From Bdellovibrionales bacterium (GTDB lineage Bacteria > Bdellovibrionota > JAFGOL01), in the NCBI GenBank assembly GCA_022710165.1, contig JAKLHL010000115.1:1-5343 (forward strand): a DNA stretch of 5,343 bases, in the 5' to 3' direction. Position numbers and translations under genes: made by a program. Below the pieces are notes generated by a model. The model saw nothing but the letters and a program-made list of their open reading frames with translations. It searched no databases and was not told where the DNA came from. This document shows, piece after piece, positions 1-5,343 of the stretch (positions are counted from its first letter, which is position 1; the number at the start of each line of letters is the position of its first letter).

Positions 1-848
1 CAGGCAAAGAAAGTTATACCAACGTCGATCTTATCTTCAATAATTACTGGAATAAAGAGTTCCATAACCTTTATACTGCCGTCGGTTTTGAAAGGCGCCG
101 AGCATATTACTTCAAGCCTTTTCAGCAGGACCCGGTACTGCTAGGCGACTATAGGTCCACAGATACCAACTTTGAATTGATCTACAGACAAAAGTTCTCG
201 AAGCTGTCATACATGGGTTTAAAGTTCGAGTTCCGTAATGTTGATATGCATTCAAGAGTGCCGGAAAGTAATTTTGCATCCAACAGCGTTGTTGGATTGG
301 ACGGCGGCCACGTAGTAGGGCTTGGTCTTGTCTGGGGCAGTATAGAACCAGGCGGGTTATTCTTTGTCTCTAAAGGTTTTGATTTTGATATCTCTAATAT
401 GTTCTATTCAGATTATTTTGGGGGCAGTTTTGATTTTGGTGTTCATAGCATAGATCTTAGGGAGAATATCTTCATAACACGTTCCAACATCATAATGCTA
501 AAGTTCTTTGGCAGGTTCATTACCGGTAATCCTCCTTATTTTGAGCTGTCCAGTGCAGGAGATGTGTTCAAGGCTTATTCACGCGATATATATATGGATA
601 GGCATCTTATGGGCTTGAACGGCGAATATAGGATGCTTTTGATATCCATAATAATGATCAGGGGATTTTTGGGTGTTGCTTATCATGCGCCAAGCATATC
701 AAAGTTCAAAATGAACGAGTACCTTCCTTGTTACGGAGGCGGTCTAAGTTTTGTCTTGGACAGGGCTCTTGGTATAAATGCAGGATTTGAATATGTGGCT
801 GGAAGGGGTACTAAAGGTATATTCTTTGGAATAGGAGAGAATTATTAA
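1..848 (+). CDS. Omp85/BamA-like outer-membrane beta-barrel protein, C-terminal part (5' end outside window)
   Basis: The frame is open from the left edge (first full codon at 3) to TAA at 846-848, giving about 281 residues. The real start lies upstream, and the TTG at 177 is an internal leucine codon. The protein is a run of short amphipathic strands rich in aromatic residues, with Gly/Asn/Asp turns. The last 95 or so residues line up by eye with the C-terminal barrel of the bacterial surface antigen (D15)/Omp85 family: an AYSRD..MDRHL segment, then LNGEYR, then YGGGLSFVLD, and a final FFGIGENY ending in an aromatic residue as outer-membrane barrels do. Family members insert, assemble or transport proteins or lipids at the outer membrane. 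No POTRA repeats are visible, but they could lie outside the window. The segment where the family has its (V)RGF/Y loop motif reads KAY instead. The next gene starts 1 nt after the stop. An unrelated barrel family remains possible. Confidence 0.68.
   Translation, partial: GKESYTNVDLIFNNYWNKEFHNLYTAVGFERRRAYYFKPFQQDPVLLGDYRSTDTNFELIYRQKFSKLSYMGLKFEFRNVDMHSRVPESNFASNSVVGLDGGHVVGLGLVWGSIEPGGLFFVSKGFDFDISNMFYSDYFGGSFDFGVHSIDLRENIFITRSNIIMLKFFGRFITGNPPYFELSSAGDVFKAYSRDIYMDRHLMGLNGEYRMLLISIIMIRGFLGVAYHAPSISKFKMNEYLPCYGGGLSFVLDRALGINAGFEYVAGRGTKGIFFGIGENY
833..839 (+). promoter_or_regulatory. Shine-Dalgarno site for the Mpv17-like gene
   Basis: AGGAGAG lies inside the last codons of the upstream barrel gene, about 10 nt before the ATG at 850. 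It supports that start codon and implies that translation of the two genes is linked. Confidence 0.6.
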
Positions 849-849
849 T

Positions 850-1494
850 ATGAAGACACGTTTTTTTGATGCTGTATGGGCTTTGATAATACTTTTAATA
901 GCATTGTTCCTGTTCTCTGCTAGGGGCGAAGACATCTTTATAACTCTTACGACACAGCATCCTATTCTTATGGGCTTTGTTAAATTTGCCATACTTGCTA
1001 CTATGGGTGAACTTCTCGCCAGACGTATCGTGGACGGGAAATGGGTTATCAGGGGAATTAGATGCTATCAAAGGACGTTGGTGTGGGGAGCATTGGGGAT
1101 ACTCTTTACCTACATTTTTCCTCTATACAGTGCAGGGGTTGAAGACCTTGCATCCAGAGGATTACTCCCGAATGTATTCCTAGCATTTTGGAAATCTTTT
1201 TGGATGAATATGCTGTTCGCGTTCCCGATGATGATCTTTCACAGGATAACGGACACTCTAATAGACAAAGGGGGATTGTTCTCTAAGTGGCCTTTTATGG
1301 ATGTATGGTCCAACATAGACTGGAGGAACATGTGGGGCTTTGTGGCCCCTTCCATAATTTGGTTCTGGATACCTGCTCACACAATAACTTTTTGTCTTCC
1401 AGCGGAGTACAGGATAGTAATGGCGGCCGGGCTTTCCATATGTTTGGGCGCTATACTGGCCTTTGCAAAAAAGCGATCTTCTGCTAGTATATAA
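850..1494 (+). CDS. six-helix integral membrane protein resembling the Mpv17/PMP22 family
   Basis: This 214-residue protein has hydrophobic segments at about 8-24, 36-55, 76-94, 108-130, 162-182 and 188-206, so it should sit in the inner membrane. The C-terminal block at 171-188 (WFWIPAHTITFCLPAEYR) resembles the Mpv17/PMP22 signature WPxxQxxNFxxVPxxYR. A GELLARRI segment (53-60) sits where that family has GDxxxQ near the end of an early helix. Mpv17 proteins are best known from mitochondria and peroxisomes as possible channels; the role of bacterial relatives is unknown. The ATG at 850 follows the previous stop by 1 nt and has AGGAGAG upstream. The stop at 1492-1494 is 2 nt before the next start. 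The gene call is secure. The family call rests on a motif read by eye, and the protein could be an unrelated multi-helix protein. Confidence 0.62.
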   Translation: MKTRFFDAVWALIILLIALFLFSARGEDIFITLTTQHPILMGFVKFAILATMGELLARRIVDGKWVIRGIRCYQRTLVWGALGILFTYIFPLYSAGVEDLASRGLLPNVFLAFWKSFWMNMLFAFPMMIFHRITDTLIDKGGLFSKWPFMDVWSNIDWRNMWGFVAPSIIWFWIPAHTITFCLPAEYRIVMAAGLSICLGAILAFAKKRSSASI

Positions 1495-1496
1495 GA

Positions 1497-2297
1497 GTGT
1501 TGATCCTATATTCTTTGATCTTAATGTTAGTTTCATCTTTGCATGCGGATTCCACCATGCTGATAGATGATTTTTCTTCATACAAGGATACCAAGGATTT
1601 CCTCCACACATGGAAATCAAGAAGCAGCGATTATAAAAAGACCTTAAAAGAGAATTCATACTACTACTATCTAAGGCCTGACCCATTTGATCCAGGAAAG
1701 AACTGTGTTTGCTCTGCGCTTAGGGAATATCCAACTAATTATGTCAGGACCGATATACCTGCAGATGATATCAAAATGGTCGTAGGAACAGAGGGTAAGG
1801 TAAAATCCGTCAACATTTATAAGGATTATTGGCTGAAAAAAATAAAGCTCTACAACTATCACAAAAAAGGTGAAGAGGCCTTTTTGGAGTGGGATTGGCT
1901 TGCGTACAAACTTCCCTATGGGGCCTTGGACGAAGTTAAGGGTCAGGACGATCACGCCATAGCTATATATGCGGTCCTTTATACCGGTTGGTTGGAGTTT
2001 AAGACGATAAAATACGTTTGGAGCGCAACCAGCAACATGGGGATGATCCCGCCGGAGCAGACTACTGACGAAGACAAGAGGGTATACATAGTAAGTAATA
2101 ATAAGAACCCTATGGGCAAATGGGTACACGTTAGCGTAAATCTATCTGAGGCAATAAAGGAATTCTTGCCTGATGATTATGACAATATAAGTATAGCGGC
2201 AATTTCAATGATGGCAGACAGCGACGATGCAAAGAAGCCATCCCAGGCATGTGTAAAGGATATTAAGATAACCTTTAAATCGGCAAAACAAAAATGA
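1497..2297 (+). CDS. exported DUF3047 family protein
   Basis: The product has 266 residues with a short signal peptide (about 1-17, hydrophobic LILYSLILMLVSS, then LHA before DS), so it is probably periplasmic. The body matches the DUF3047 pattern as I know it: FLEWDWLAYKLP (129-140), a DDHAIAIYAVLY strand (151-162), IKYVWSAT (171-178), VYIVSNN (196-202), GKWVHVSVNLSEAIKEF (207-223), ISIAAISMMADSDDA (231-245) and a closing KDIKITF strand (254-260). The family's biochemical function is not known. The start is GTG at 1497: an in-frame TAG at 1485-1487 rules out an earlier ATG, GTG or TTG start, and TTG at 1500 is the only close alternative. No good Shine-Dalgarno is present (only AAGAG touching the start), so translation probably depends on coupling to the upstream gene, which stops 2 nt earlier. 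Its end overlaps the next gene by 4 nt (ATGA), pointing to work in the same process as the substrate-binding lipoprotein. Confidence 0.85.
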   Translation: MLILYSLILMLVSSLHADSTMLIDDFSSYKDTKDFLHTWKSRSSDYKKTLKENSYYYYLRPDPFDPGKNCVCSALREYPTNYVRTDIPADDIKMVVGTEGKVKSVNIYKDYWLKKIKLYNYHKKGEEAFLEWDWLAYKLPYGALDEVKGQDDHAIAIYAVLYTGWLEFKTIKYVWSATSNMGMIPPEQTTDEDKRVYIVSNNKNPMGKWVHVSVNLSEAIKEFLPDDYDNISIAAISMMADSDDAKKPSQACVKDIKITFKSAKQK

Positions 2298-4075
2298 AGA
2301 AAAAGATCATTGCTGCTGTCCTGTTAATTATGGCCTTTGCATCATGCCAGAGTGACGATAAAGGTCAGAGCGAACTTAACATATCCATAAGGAACAAGTT
2401 CTTTGGTGTTGATCCTCTATCCATTAATAGTTTTTATCAAGAGAGGATAGCAAGACAGATATTCGAGGGACTTTACGAGTATGAATATCTTAAAGACCCT
2501 TATGAGGTTACTCCTCTTTTGGCTGACGGTATGCCGCAGATAAGTGATGACGGCCTGGTCTATACTGTAAAAGTAAAACAGGGCATAAAGTTCTCTGACG
2601 ACCAGTGCTTTCCTAATGGCCAGGGAAGAGAGCTTACAGCTAACGATGTAATATACTCACTAAAACATTTTACCGCTTTTCCGCCTTATAACAGGGCTTA
2701 CTTTATCTATTACATAAAGGGGCTGACGGGGTACAGGGATAAGGCAAAGGCTTTTCTAAAAAAAGGCGGCGACCTTAATAAGTTCTTGAACGCCAATGAT
2801 GTTGAAGGACTTGAATTGATAGATACTTATACTTTAAGGATAAGGCTTACTCAGGTTTGTCCATACTTCTTGGAAACACTTGCAGTACCCGGGGCCAGCA
2901 TCGTTGCCAAAGAGGCTGTTAACTATTATGGCAAGGACATAGACTGGCACCCTGTTGGCACAGGTCCTTACATTCTTTCTGATTGGGGCGACGGTGAAAA
3001 GATAGTGCTTACCAGGAACATGAACTATAAGCACGGTCTTTATCCAAACGCAGGTTCAAAGTCTGCCGAAGAGATGGACCTTTTAAAAGATGCCGGTAAA
3101 CAGCTGCCATTCGTCGATAAAATAACTTTTTACTATGTCAAGGATGACAAAGAAAGAAAAACGATGTTCGACTCAGGACTTATAGACATATACACTCCCG
3201 AAGAAGATTACTTCTACGAGTATTTCCCTAACGGCATAAACCTTGCAGACAAATATAGAGAAAAGGGCGTAAGGTCTTTTGTAGAGGACAACATAGAGTT
3301 CAACGGGATAATGTTCAACTTGAACGAACCCGTTATTGGCAAAGACCCTGACTTAAGAAAGGCTTTAAGCCTTGCCTTTGATAATTCAAAGAACCTAAGT
3401 GTTATAAACTTTTTATCGCATGTCCCTGCACATTGGGTAATACCATCTCACATATTCGGCTATGATGCAGACTACAAGAACCCATACTCAGAGTATGACC
3501 TTAAAAAAGCTGCTGAATATTTAAAAAGATCCGGTCACGACGGCGGGATGAAGCTGCCAGAGTTGGTACTACTTTTAAGGGATACCCCAGCCCTACGGCG
3601 TATGGGGGAGTTCTTTGCAGAGTCGGTGTATAAGATAGGGATAAATGTAAAACTTGAATATGCAAGATCACAAGAGGATATATACGAGATATTGGACAAA
3701 AAGAAGATGACCGTACATATGTTCTTCCTCTCAGAGTTCTCAACATTTAGCTCTCCAGAAAAGATGCTAAGGCTCTTCTTTAGAGGAAAGCTTAGCTATA
3801 AGACTAACTACACAGGATATTACAATCCAGAGTATGAGTCTTTGTTTGAAAAGATAGTCGTTATGGAGAACGGTCCTCAAAAAATAAAACTCATGAACAG
3901 GATGAGGGATATGGTTGTTGAAGACTGTCCGTTCATTCCTTTGTCCTTTACCGTTCTGTACCGCTTGTACCATGGCTATGTGCACAACTATAAGCCACAG
4001 CTTCTTATGTTCGACAGGTATAAGTATATTAGGATAGACATGAACGAAAAGAGACGGTATCTTAAGAACCTATAA
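2294..4075 (+). CDS. oligopeptide/dipeptide ABC transporter substrate-binding lipoprotein (SBP_bac_5 family)
   Basis: This 593-residue protein has the usual family length. Its N-terminus is a lipoprotein signal: MKKK, a hydrophobic stretch 5-14, and lipobox FASC with Cys18 as the lipidated residue; residue +2 is Gln rather than Asp. Family landmarks follow in order: RIARQIFEGLYEY (51-63), TPLLADGMPQISDDGLVYTVKVKQGIKF (73-100), RELTANDVIYSLKHF (112-126), HPVGTGPYILSDW (219-231), DPDLRKALSLAFD (351-363), a YDLKKAAEYLKRSG helix (401-414), and CPFIPLSFTVLYRLY near the C-terminus (545-559). Such proteins capture peptides, or nickel, heme or sugars in some branches, and pass them to a permease. The ligand cannot be read from the sequence, and no permease or ATPase gene is next to it. 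The ATG overlaps the DUF3047 stop (ATGA) with no clear ribosome site of its own, so translation is probably coupled. Confidence 0.93.
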   Translation: MKKKIIAAVLLIMAFASCQSDDKGQSELNISIRNKFFGVDPLSINSFYQERIARQIFEGLYEYEYLKDPYEVTPLLADGMPQISDDGLVYTVKVKQGIKFSDDQCFPNGQGRELTANDVIYSLKHFTAFPPYNRAYFIYYIKGLTGYRDKAKAFLKKGGDLNKFLNANDVEGLELIDTYTLRIRLTQVCPYFLETLAVPGASIVAKEAVNYYGKDIDWHPVGTGPYILSDWGDGEKIVLTRNMNYKHGLYPNAGSKSAEEMDLLKDAGKQLPFVDKITFYYVKDDKERKTMFDSGLIDIYTPEEDYFYEYFPNGINLADKYREKGVRSFVEDNIEFNGIMFNLNEPVIGKDPDLRKALSLAFDNSKNLSVINFLSHVPAHWVIPSHIFGYDADYKNPYSEYDLKKAAEYLKRSGHDGGMKLPELVLLLRDTPALRRMGEFFAESVYKIGINVKLEYARSQEDIYEILDKKKMTVHMFFLSEFSTFSSPEKMLRLFFRGKLSYKTNYTGYYNPEYESLFEKIVVMENGPQKIKLMNRMRDMVVEDCPFIPLSFTVLYRLYHGYVHNYKPQLLMFDRYKYIRIDMNEKRRYLKNL

Positions 4076-4076
4076 A

Positions 4077-4085
4077 TAAGGAGGT
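4077..4085 (+). promoter_or_regulatory. perfect Shine-Dalgarno site for the small barrel gene
   Basis: TAAGGAGGT is a full match to the 16S rRNA anti-Shine-Dalgarno sequence. It begins 1 nt after the preceding stop and ends 3 nt before the ATG at 4089. It is by far the strongest site in the operon, suggesting that this last gene is translated at a higher rate than those before it. Confidence 0.8.
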
Positions 4086-4088
4086 CCT

Positions 4089-4625
4089 ATGTTCAAGAAA
4101 AGTATTTTAGTTTTGGCTTTAGCATGTTTTAGCTTGAGTGCTTATTCGGCTACCAGGGATGACTGGGGTTCAGAGTTTGGGATCGTATTGGGCCCTAAGT
4201 TGAATGTAAAGAATTCTTCAAACCAATTCACTATCGGTATCATGGGCGGCGGCAAGTACATAAAATACGGGATCAGCTATGCAAGGGCCACTTTTATGGG
4301 CGTTAAAGTAAATGGTTTTAGGCCTTACATTGGCATAGAGATACCTTTTGGCTTTGATATCGCATCAGAAAGCGAGCTGTTGATAGGTCCTATGTTCGAC
4401 CTAGGTCCTGCCTTTGCTTTTGGCGGCGGACAGAAAATGATAGACGTTATGCAGATCGGTTATGGTATGTTCGTTAAGTTCTACTTCTCTGAAACCTTCG
4501 GCGTTGGCTTGACCCCAGTACACTTTACCAACAGTTTTGCAACTTATTCAACTGGCGGTGTTGGGTTCCAGAAGCAGACAACGATGACCTACGACCTCTT
4601 GTTCTCTTTCTTAATGAGATGGTAG
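4089..4625 (+). CDS. small outer-membrane beta-barrel protein, family unrecognised
   Basis: The product has 178 residues. It starts with a Sec signal peptide (KK at 3-4, hydrophobic 5-17, cleavage near SAYSA at 17-21). The mature part, about 157 residues, alternates short amphipathic strands with Gly/Asn turns, for example EFGIVLGPKLNV, YIKYGISYARATF, FRPYIGIEIPFGF, MQIGYGMFVKFYF and MTYDLLFSFLMRW. It ends in tryptophan, consistent with the C-terminal aromatic signal of outer-membrane barrels. The size suits roughly an eight-strand barrel. No enzymatic or binding motif is visible. It sits 13 nt after the substrate-binding gene behind a perfect ribosome site and is the last gene before the terminator. 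The gene call is firm, the barrel call likely, and the function unknown. Confidence 0.8.
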   Translation: MFKKSILVLALACFSLSAYSATRDDWGSEFGIVLGPKLNVKNSSNQFTIGIMGGGKYIKYGISYARATFMGVKVNGFRPYIGIEIPFGFDIASESELLIGPMFDLGPAFAFGGGQKMIDVMQIGYGMFVKFYFSETFGVGLTPVHFTNSFATYSTGGVGFQKQTTMTYDLLFSFLMRW

Positions 4626-4650
4626 TTTAAAGACCATATTTTTTGTATAT

Positions 4651-4689
4651 AAAAAAGGAGACAGGGCATCAAAGCCCTGTCTCCTTTTT
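4651..4689. terminator. bidirectional rho-independent terminator between convergent genes
   Basis: GGAGACAGGGC (4657-4667) pairs perfectly with GCCCTGTCTCC (4674-4684) over 11 bp around the six-base loop ATCAAA. Six A residues precede the stem and five T residues follow it, extending the pairing by A-T pairs and giving a U-tract on either strand. It lies 26 nt after the small barrel stop and 23 nt past the mscL stop, so it should end both transcripts. Confidence 0.95.
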
Positions 4690-4711
4690 GTTTTTATGTT
4701 ATCAAATATTG

Positions 4712-5011
4712 TTATTTCTTTTTGTCCAGCTTTTCAACGCCGATCATCTTTACTCCGTAATAGATAACAAGAGCAATGATTATGAAATCGATGGTTGTGT
4801 TGATGAAGCTTCCCCACATGATCTTTATAGGACCTACTTCTAAAGCGGCTTCTTTTAAGCTGCCTGCTGCTCCAAGTATAACTCCTATTACAGGGTTGAT
4901 AATGTCAGTCACCAAAGACGCTACTACCTTAGAGATAGCTCCTCCAAGGATGAAACCTACCGCAAGACCAATAACACCTTGCTCGCGTATAAATTCTATG
5001 AATCCTTTCAT
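4712..5011 (-). CDS. mscL: large-conductance mechanosensitive channel MscL (short form)
   Basis: This 99-residue protein is a clear MscL. The N-terminal amphipathic helix is MKGFIEFIREQG. The pore-lining first helix with its glycines runs through GLAVGFILGGAISKVVASLV (15-34), followed by TDIINPVIGVIL, a periplasmic loop (about 48-66), and the second helix SFINTTIDFIIIALVIYYGVKMI. MscL assembles as a pentamer in the inner membrane and opens under high membrane tension to release solutes during osmotic downshock. It ends with KLDKKK soon after helix 2, so the C-terminal cytoplasmic helix bundle seen in the 136-residue E. coli protein is missing; short forms like this are still expected to gate. 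The ATG at 5009-5011 is fixed by AGGAGGG upstream. It is convergent with the envelope operon and has its own transcription unit. Confidence 0.97.
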   Translation of the reverse strand: MKGFIEFIREQGVIGLAVGFILGGAISKVVASLVTDIINPVIGVILGAAGSLKEAALEVGPIKIMWGSFINTTIDFIIIALVIYYGVKMIGVEKLDKKK

Positions 5012-5015
5012 GTTG

Positions 5016-5022
5016 CCCTCCT
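5016..5022 (-). promoter_or_regulatory. mscL: Shine-Dalgarno site for mscL
   Basis: Read on the minus strand this is AGGAGGG, 4 nt before the mscL ATG. It is a near-perfect ribosome site that decides the start codon. Confidence 0.85.
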
Positions 5023-5041
5023 GTTTTGATTAGATGGGTCC

Positions 5042-5070
5042 TATATATAATACAAATTGTAGTTTGCCAA
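5042..5070 (-). promoter_or_regulatory. probable sigma70-type promoter of mscL
   Basis: On the minus strand TTGGCA (5070-5065) and TATATA (5047-5042) are separated by exactly 17 nt and resemble -35 TTGACA and -10 TATAAT. Transcription would start near 5035, leaving a leader of about 24 nt that contains the ribosome site. The -10 box matches at 4 of 6 bases and the region is AT-rich, so chance resemblance is possible. Confidence 0.4.
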
Positions 5071-5100
5071 CAGACAGAGGGATTGCCTCGCGCTGCTCGG

Positions 5101-5176
5101 CGAAACTGGCGCTAATATAATAAAAACTTGGAACTCTTGCCAGTTTTCGAACCCTAATTGCTTTGCAATAAACTGG
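5101..5176. repeat. three mutually complementary AAACTGG/CCAGTTT segments
   Basis: AAACTGGC (5103-5110) and AAACTGG (5170-5176) flank GCCAGTTT (5139-5146) on the plus strand. The middle segment can pair with either outer one: 8 bp to the left, with a further CG pair across a one-base bulge, or 7 bp to the right. A small ATTGC-AAA-GCAAT type hairpin (5157-5169) lies within the right-hand loop. The two foldings exclude each other. This may be an attenuator-like switch or the debris of a repeat. Confidence 0.5.
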
Positions 5177-5202
5177 ATCTTCTTACTCTGCCAACTCAGC
5201 AT
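5138..5202 (-). other. tRNA-like remnant (D-loop and T-loop sequences without a closed cloverleaf)
   Basis: On the minus strand GCTGAGTTGGCAGAGT (5200-5185) closely follows the tRNA D-arm consensus GCTCAGTTGGTAGAGC. AGGGTTCGAA (5155-5146 region) follows the T-loop consensus. The gap between them is about 5 nt longer than in an ordinary tRNA. The T-stem does not pair and no acceptor stem or CCA was found, so this is not a working tRNA as it stands. It lies immediately after the tRNA-Ser terminator and is best seen as a degraded tRNA or a tRNA-derived fragment of a mobile element. Confidence 0.4.
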
Positions 5203-5204
5203 TT

Positions 5205-5237
5205 AAAAAAAACGCACCTTGCGGCGCGTATTTTTTT
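5205..5237 (-). terminator. rho-independent terminator of tRNA-Ser
   Basis: On the minus strand ACGCGCC (5229-5223) pairs with GGTGCGT (5218-5212), 7 bp with one G-U, around the GNRA loop GCAA, and is followed by eight T (5212-5205, the first also closing the stem). A run of A precedes the stem, so it may also stop transcription from the other side. It begins 3 nt after the CCA end of tRNA-Ser. Confidence 0.85.
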
Positions 5238-5240
5238 AAA

Positions 5241-5330
5241 TGGCGGAGAGGCAGGGATTCGAACCCTGGGTGGCTGTGACACCACACATGCTTTCCAAGC
5301 ATGCACCATCGGCCTCTCGGACACCTCTCC
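5241..5330 (-). tRNA. tRNA-Ser, anticodon GGA
   Basis: This is a 90-nt class II tRNA on the minus strand. Acceptor stem GGAGAGG (5330-5324) pairs with CCTCTCC (5251-5245), followed by discriminator G and an encoded CCA (5243-5241). The anticodon stem CATGC/GCATG encloses TTGGAAA, placing anticodon GGA at 5296-5294, which reads UCC and UCU. A long variable arm with GTGG/CCAC pairing is typical of tRNA-Ser. The T-arm CAGGG-TTCGAAT-CCCTG is perfect. The 13 nt upstream of it, to the window edge, show nothing recognisable. Confidence 0.97.
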
Positions 5331-5343
5331 GCATAAGTGGTGT

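Noticed and set aside
177..848. Start of the first gene at TTG 177.
   Set aside because: The frame is open to the left edge with the same barrel-like composition, no ribosome site precedes TTG, and no signal peptide follows it.
1671..2129. A 152-codon minus-strand ORF inside the DUF3047 gene.
   Set aside because: The opposite strand encodes a recognisable DUF3047 protein in a tight operon; the minus-strand product has no motif or ribosome site.
4089..4130. Cys13 in the signal of the small barrel as a lipoprotein site.
   Set aside because: The sequence before it (ALAC) is a poor lipobox and the hydrophobic core continues past it to a good signal peptidase I site near 20-21.
4651..4689. The long inverted repeat as the end of an insertion sequence.
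   Set aside because: It is a compact hairpin with flanking A and T runs between two convergent genes, which fits a shared terminator; no transposase is nearby.
4776..5033. An 85-codon plus-strand ORF opposite mscL.
   Set aside because: It is the antisense shadow of a clear MscL gene and has no ribosome site or family features.
5041..5202. A 53-codon minus-strand ORF (ATG at 5202-5200, TAG at 5043-5041) running through the tRNA-like remnant.
   Set aside because: It has no ribosome site (it follows a T-tract), starts right at the end of a terminator, spans tRNA-like sequence and has no recognisable protein features.
5138..5202. A functional tRNA (Cys or Trp by possible GCA or CCA loops).
   Set aside because: Neither candidate anticodon loop is closed by a paired stem, the T-stem is mismatched, and no acceptor stem can be formed.

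Overview
The window is a piece of a moderately AT-rich chromosome from a diderm (Gram-negative type) bacterium. The evidence for an outer membrane is two predicted outer-membrane beta-barrel proteins with aromatic C-terminal residues, a lipoprotein, and a secreted DUF3047 protein. Arginine is often AGG/AGA and isoleucine often ATA. The lineage cannot be fixed from the sequence. A little-cultivated diderm phylum (Omnitrophota or Elusimicrobiota type) or a former deltaproteobacterium is only a weak guess.

Layout: positions 1-4625 carry five tightly packed plus-strand genes that look like the end of one operon. They are (i) the C-terminal part of an Omp85/BamA-like barrel, cut by the left edge; (ii) a six-helix membrane protein resembling the Mpv17/PMP22 family; (iii) an exported DUF3047 protein; (iv) a lipoprotein of the oligopeptide-binding (SBP_bac_5, OppA/DppA-like) family; and (v) a small unrecognised outer-membrane barrel. 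Junctions are 1 nt, 2 nt, a 4-nt ATGA overlap and 13 nt. A strong bidirectional hairpin terminator (4651-4689) closes the operon and also serves the convergent gene mscL (minus strand, 4712-5011), which encodes a short mechanosensitive channel.

The right end (5023-5343) has a probable mscL promoter and an odd non-coding stretch of about 165 nt. That stretch contains tRNA-like D-loop and T-loop sequences, three mutually complementary AAACTGG/CCAGTTT segments and a GC-rich patch. It is followed by a GNRA-loop terminator and a complete minus-strand tRNA-Ser(GGA) with encoded CCA.

How the genes may work together (inference): products of the operon span inner membrane, periplasm and outer membrane, so the cluster could be an envelope transport or assembly module. 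The substrate-binding lipoprotein has no ABC permease or ATPase gene beside it in this window. The set of partners (Omp85-like, Mpv17-like, DUF3047, SBP, small barrel) is not one I recognise as a named system.
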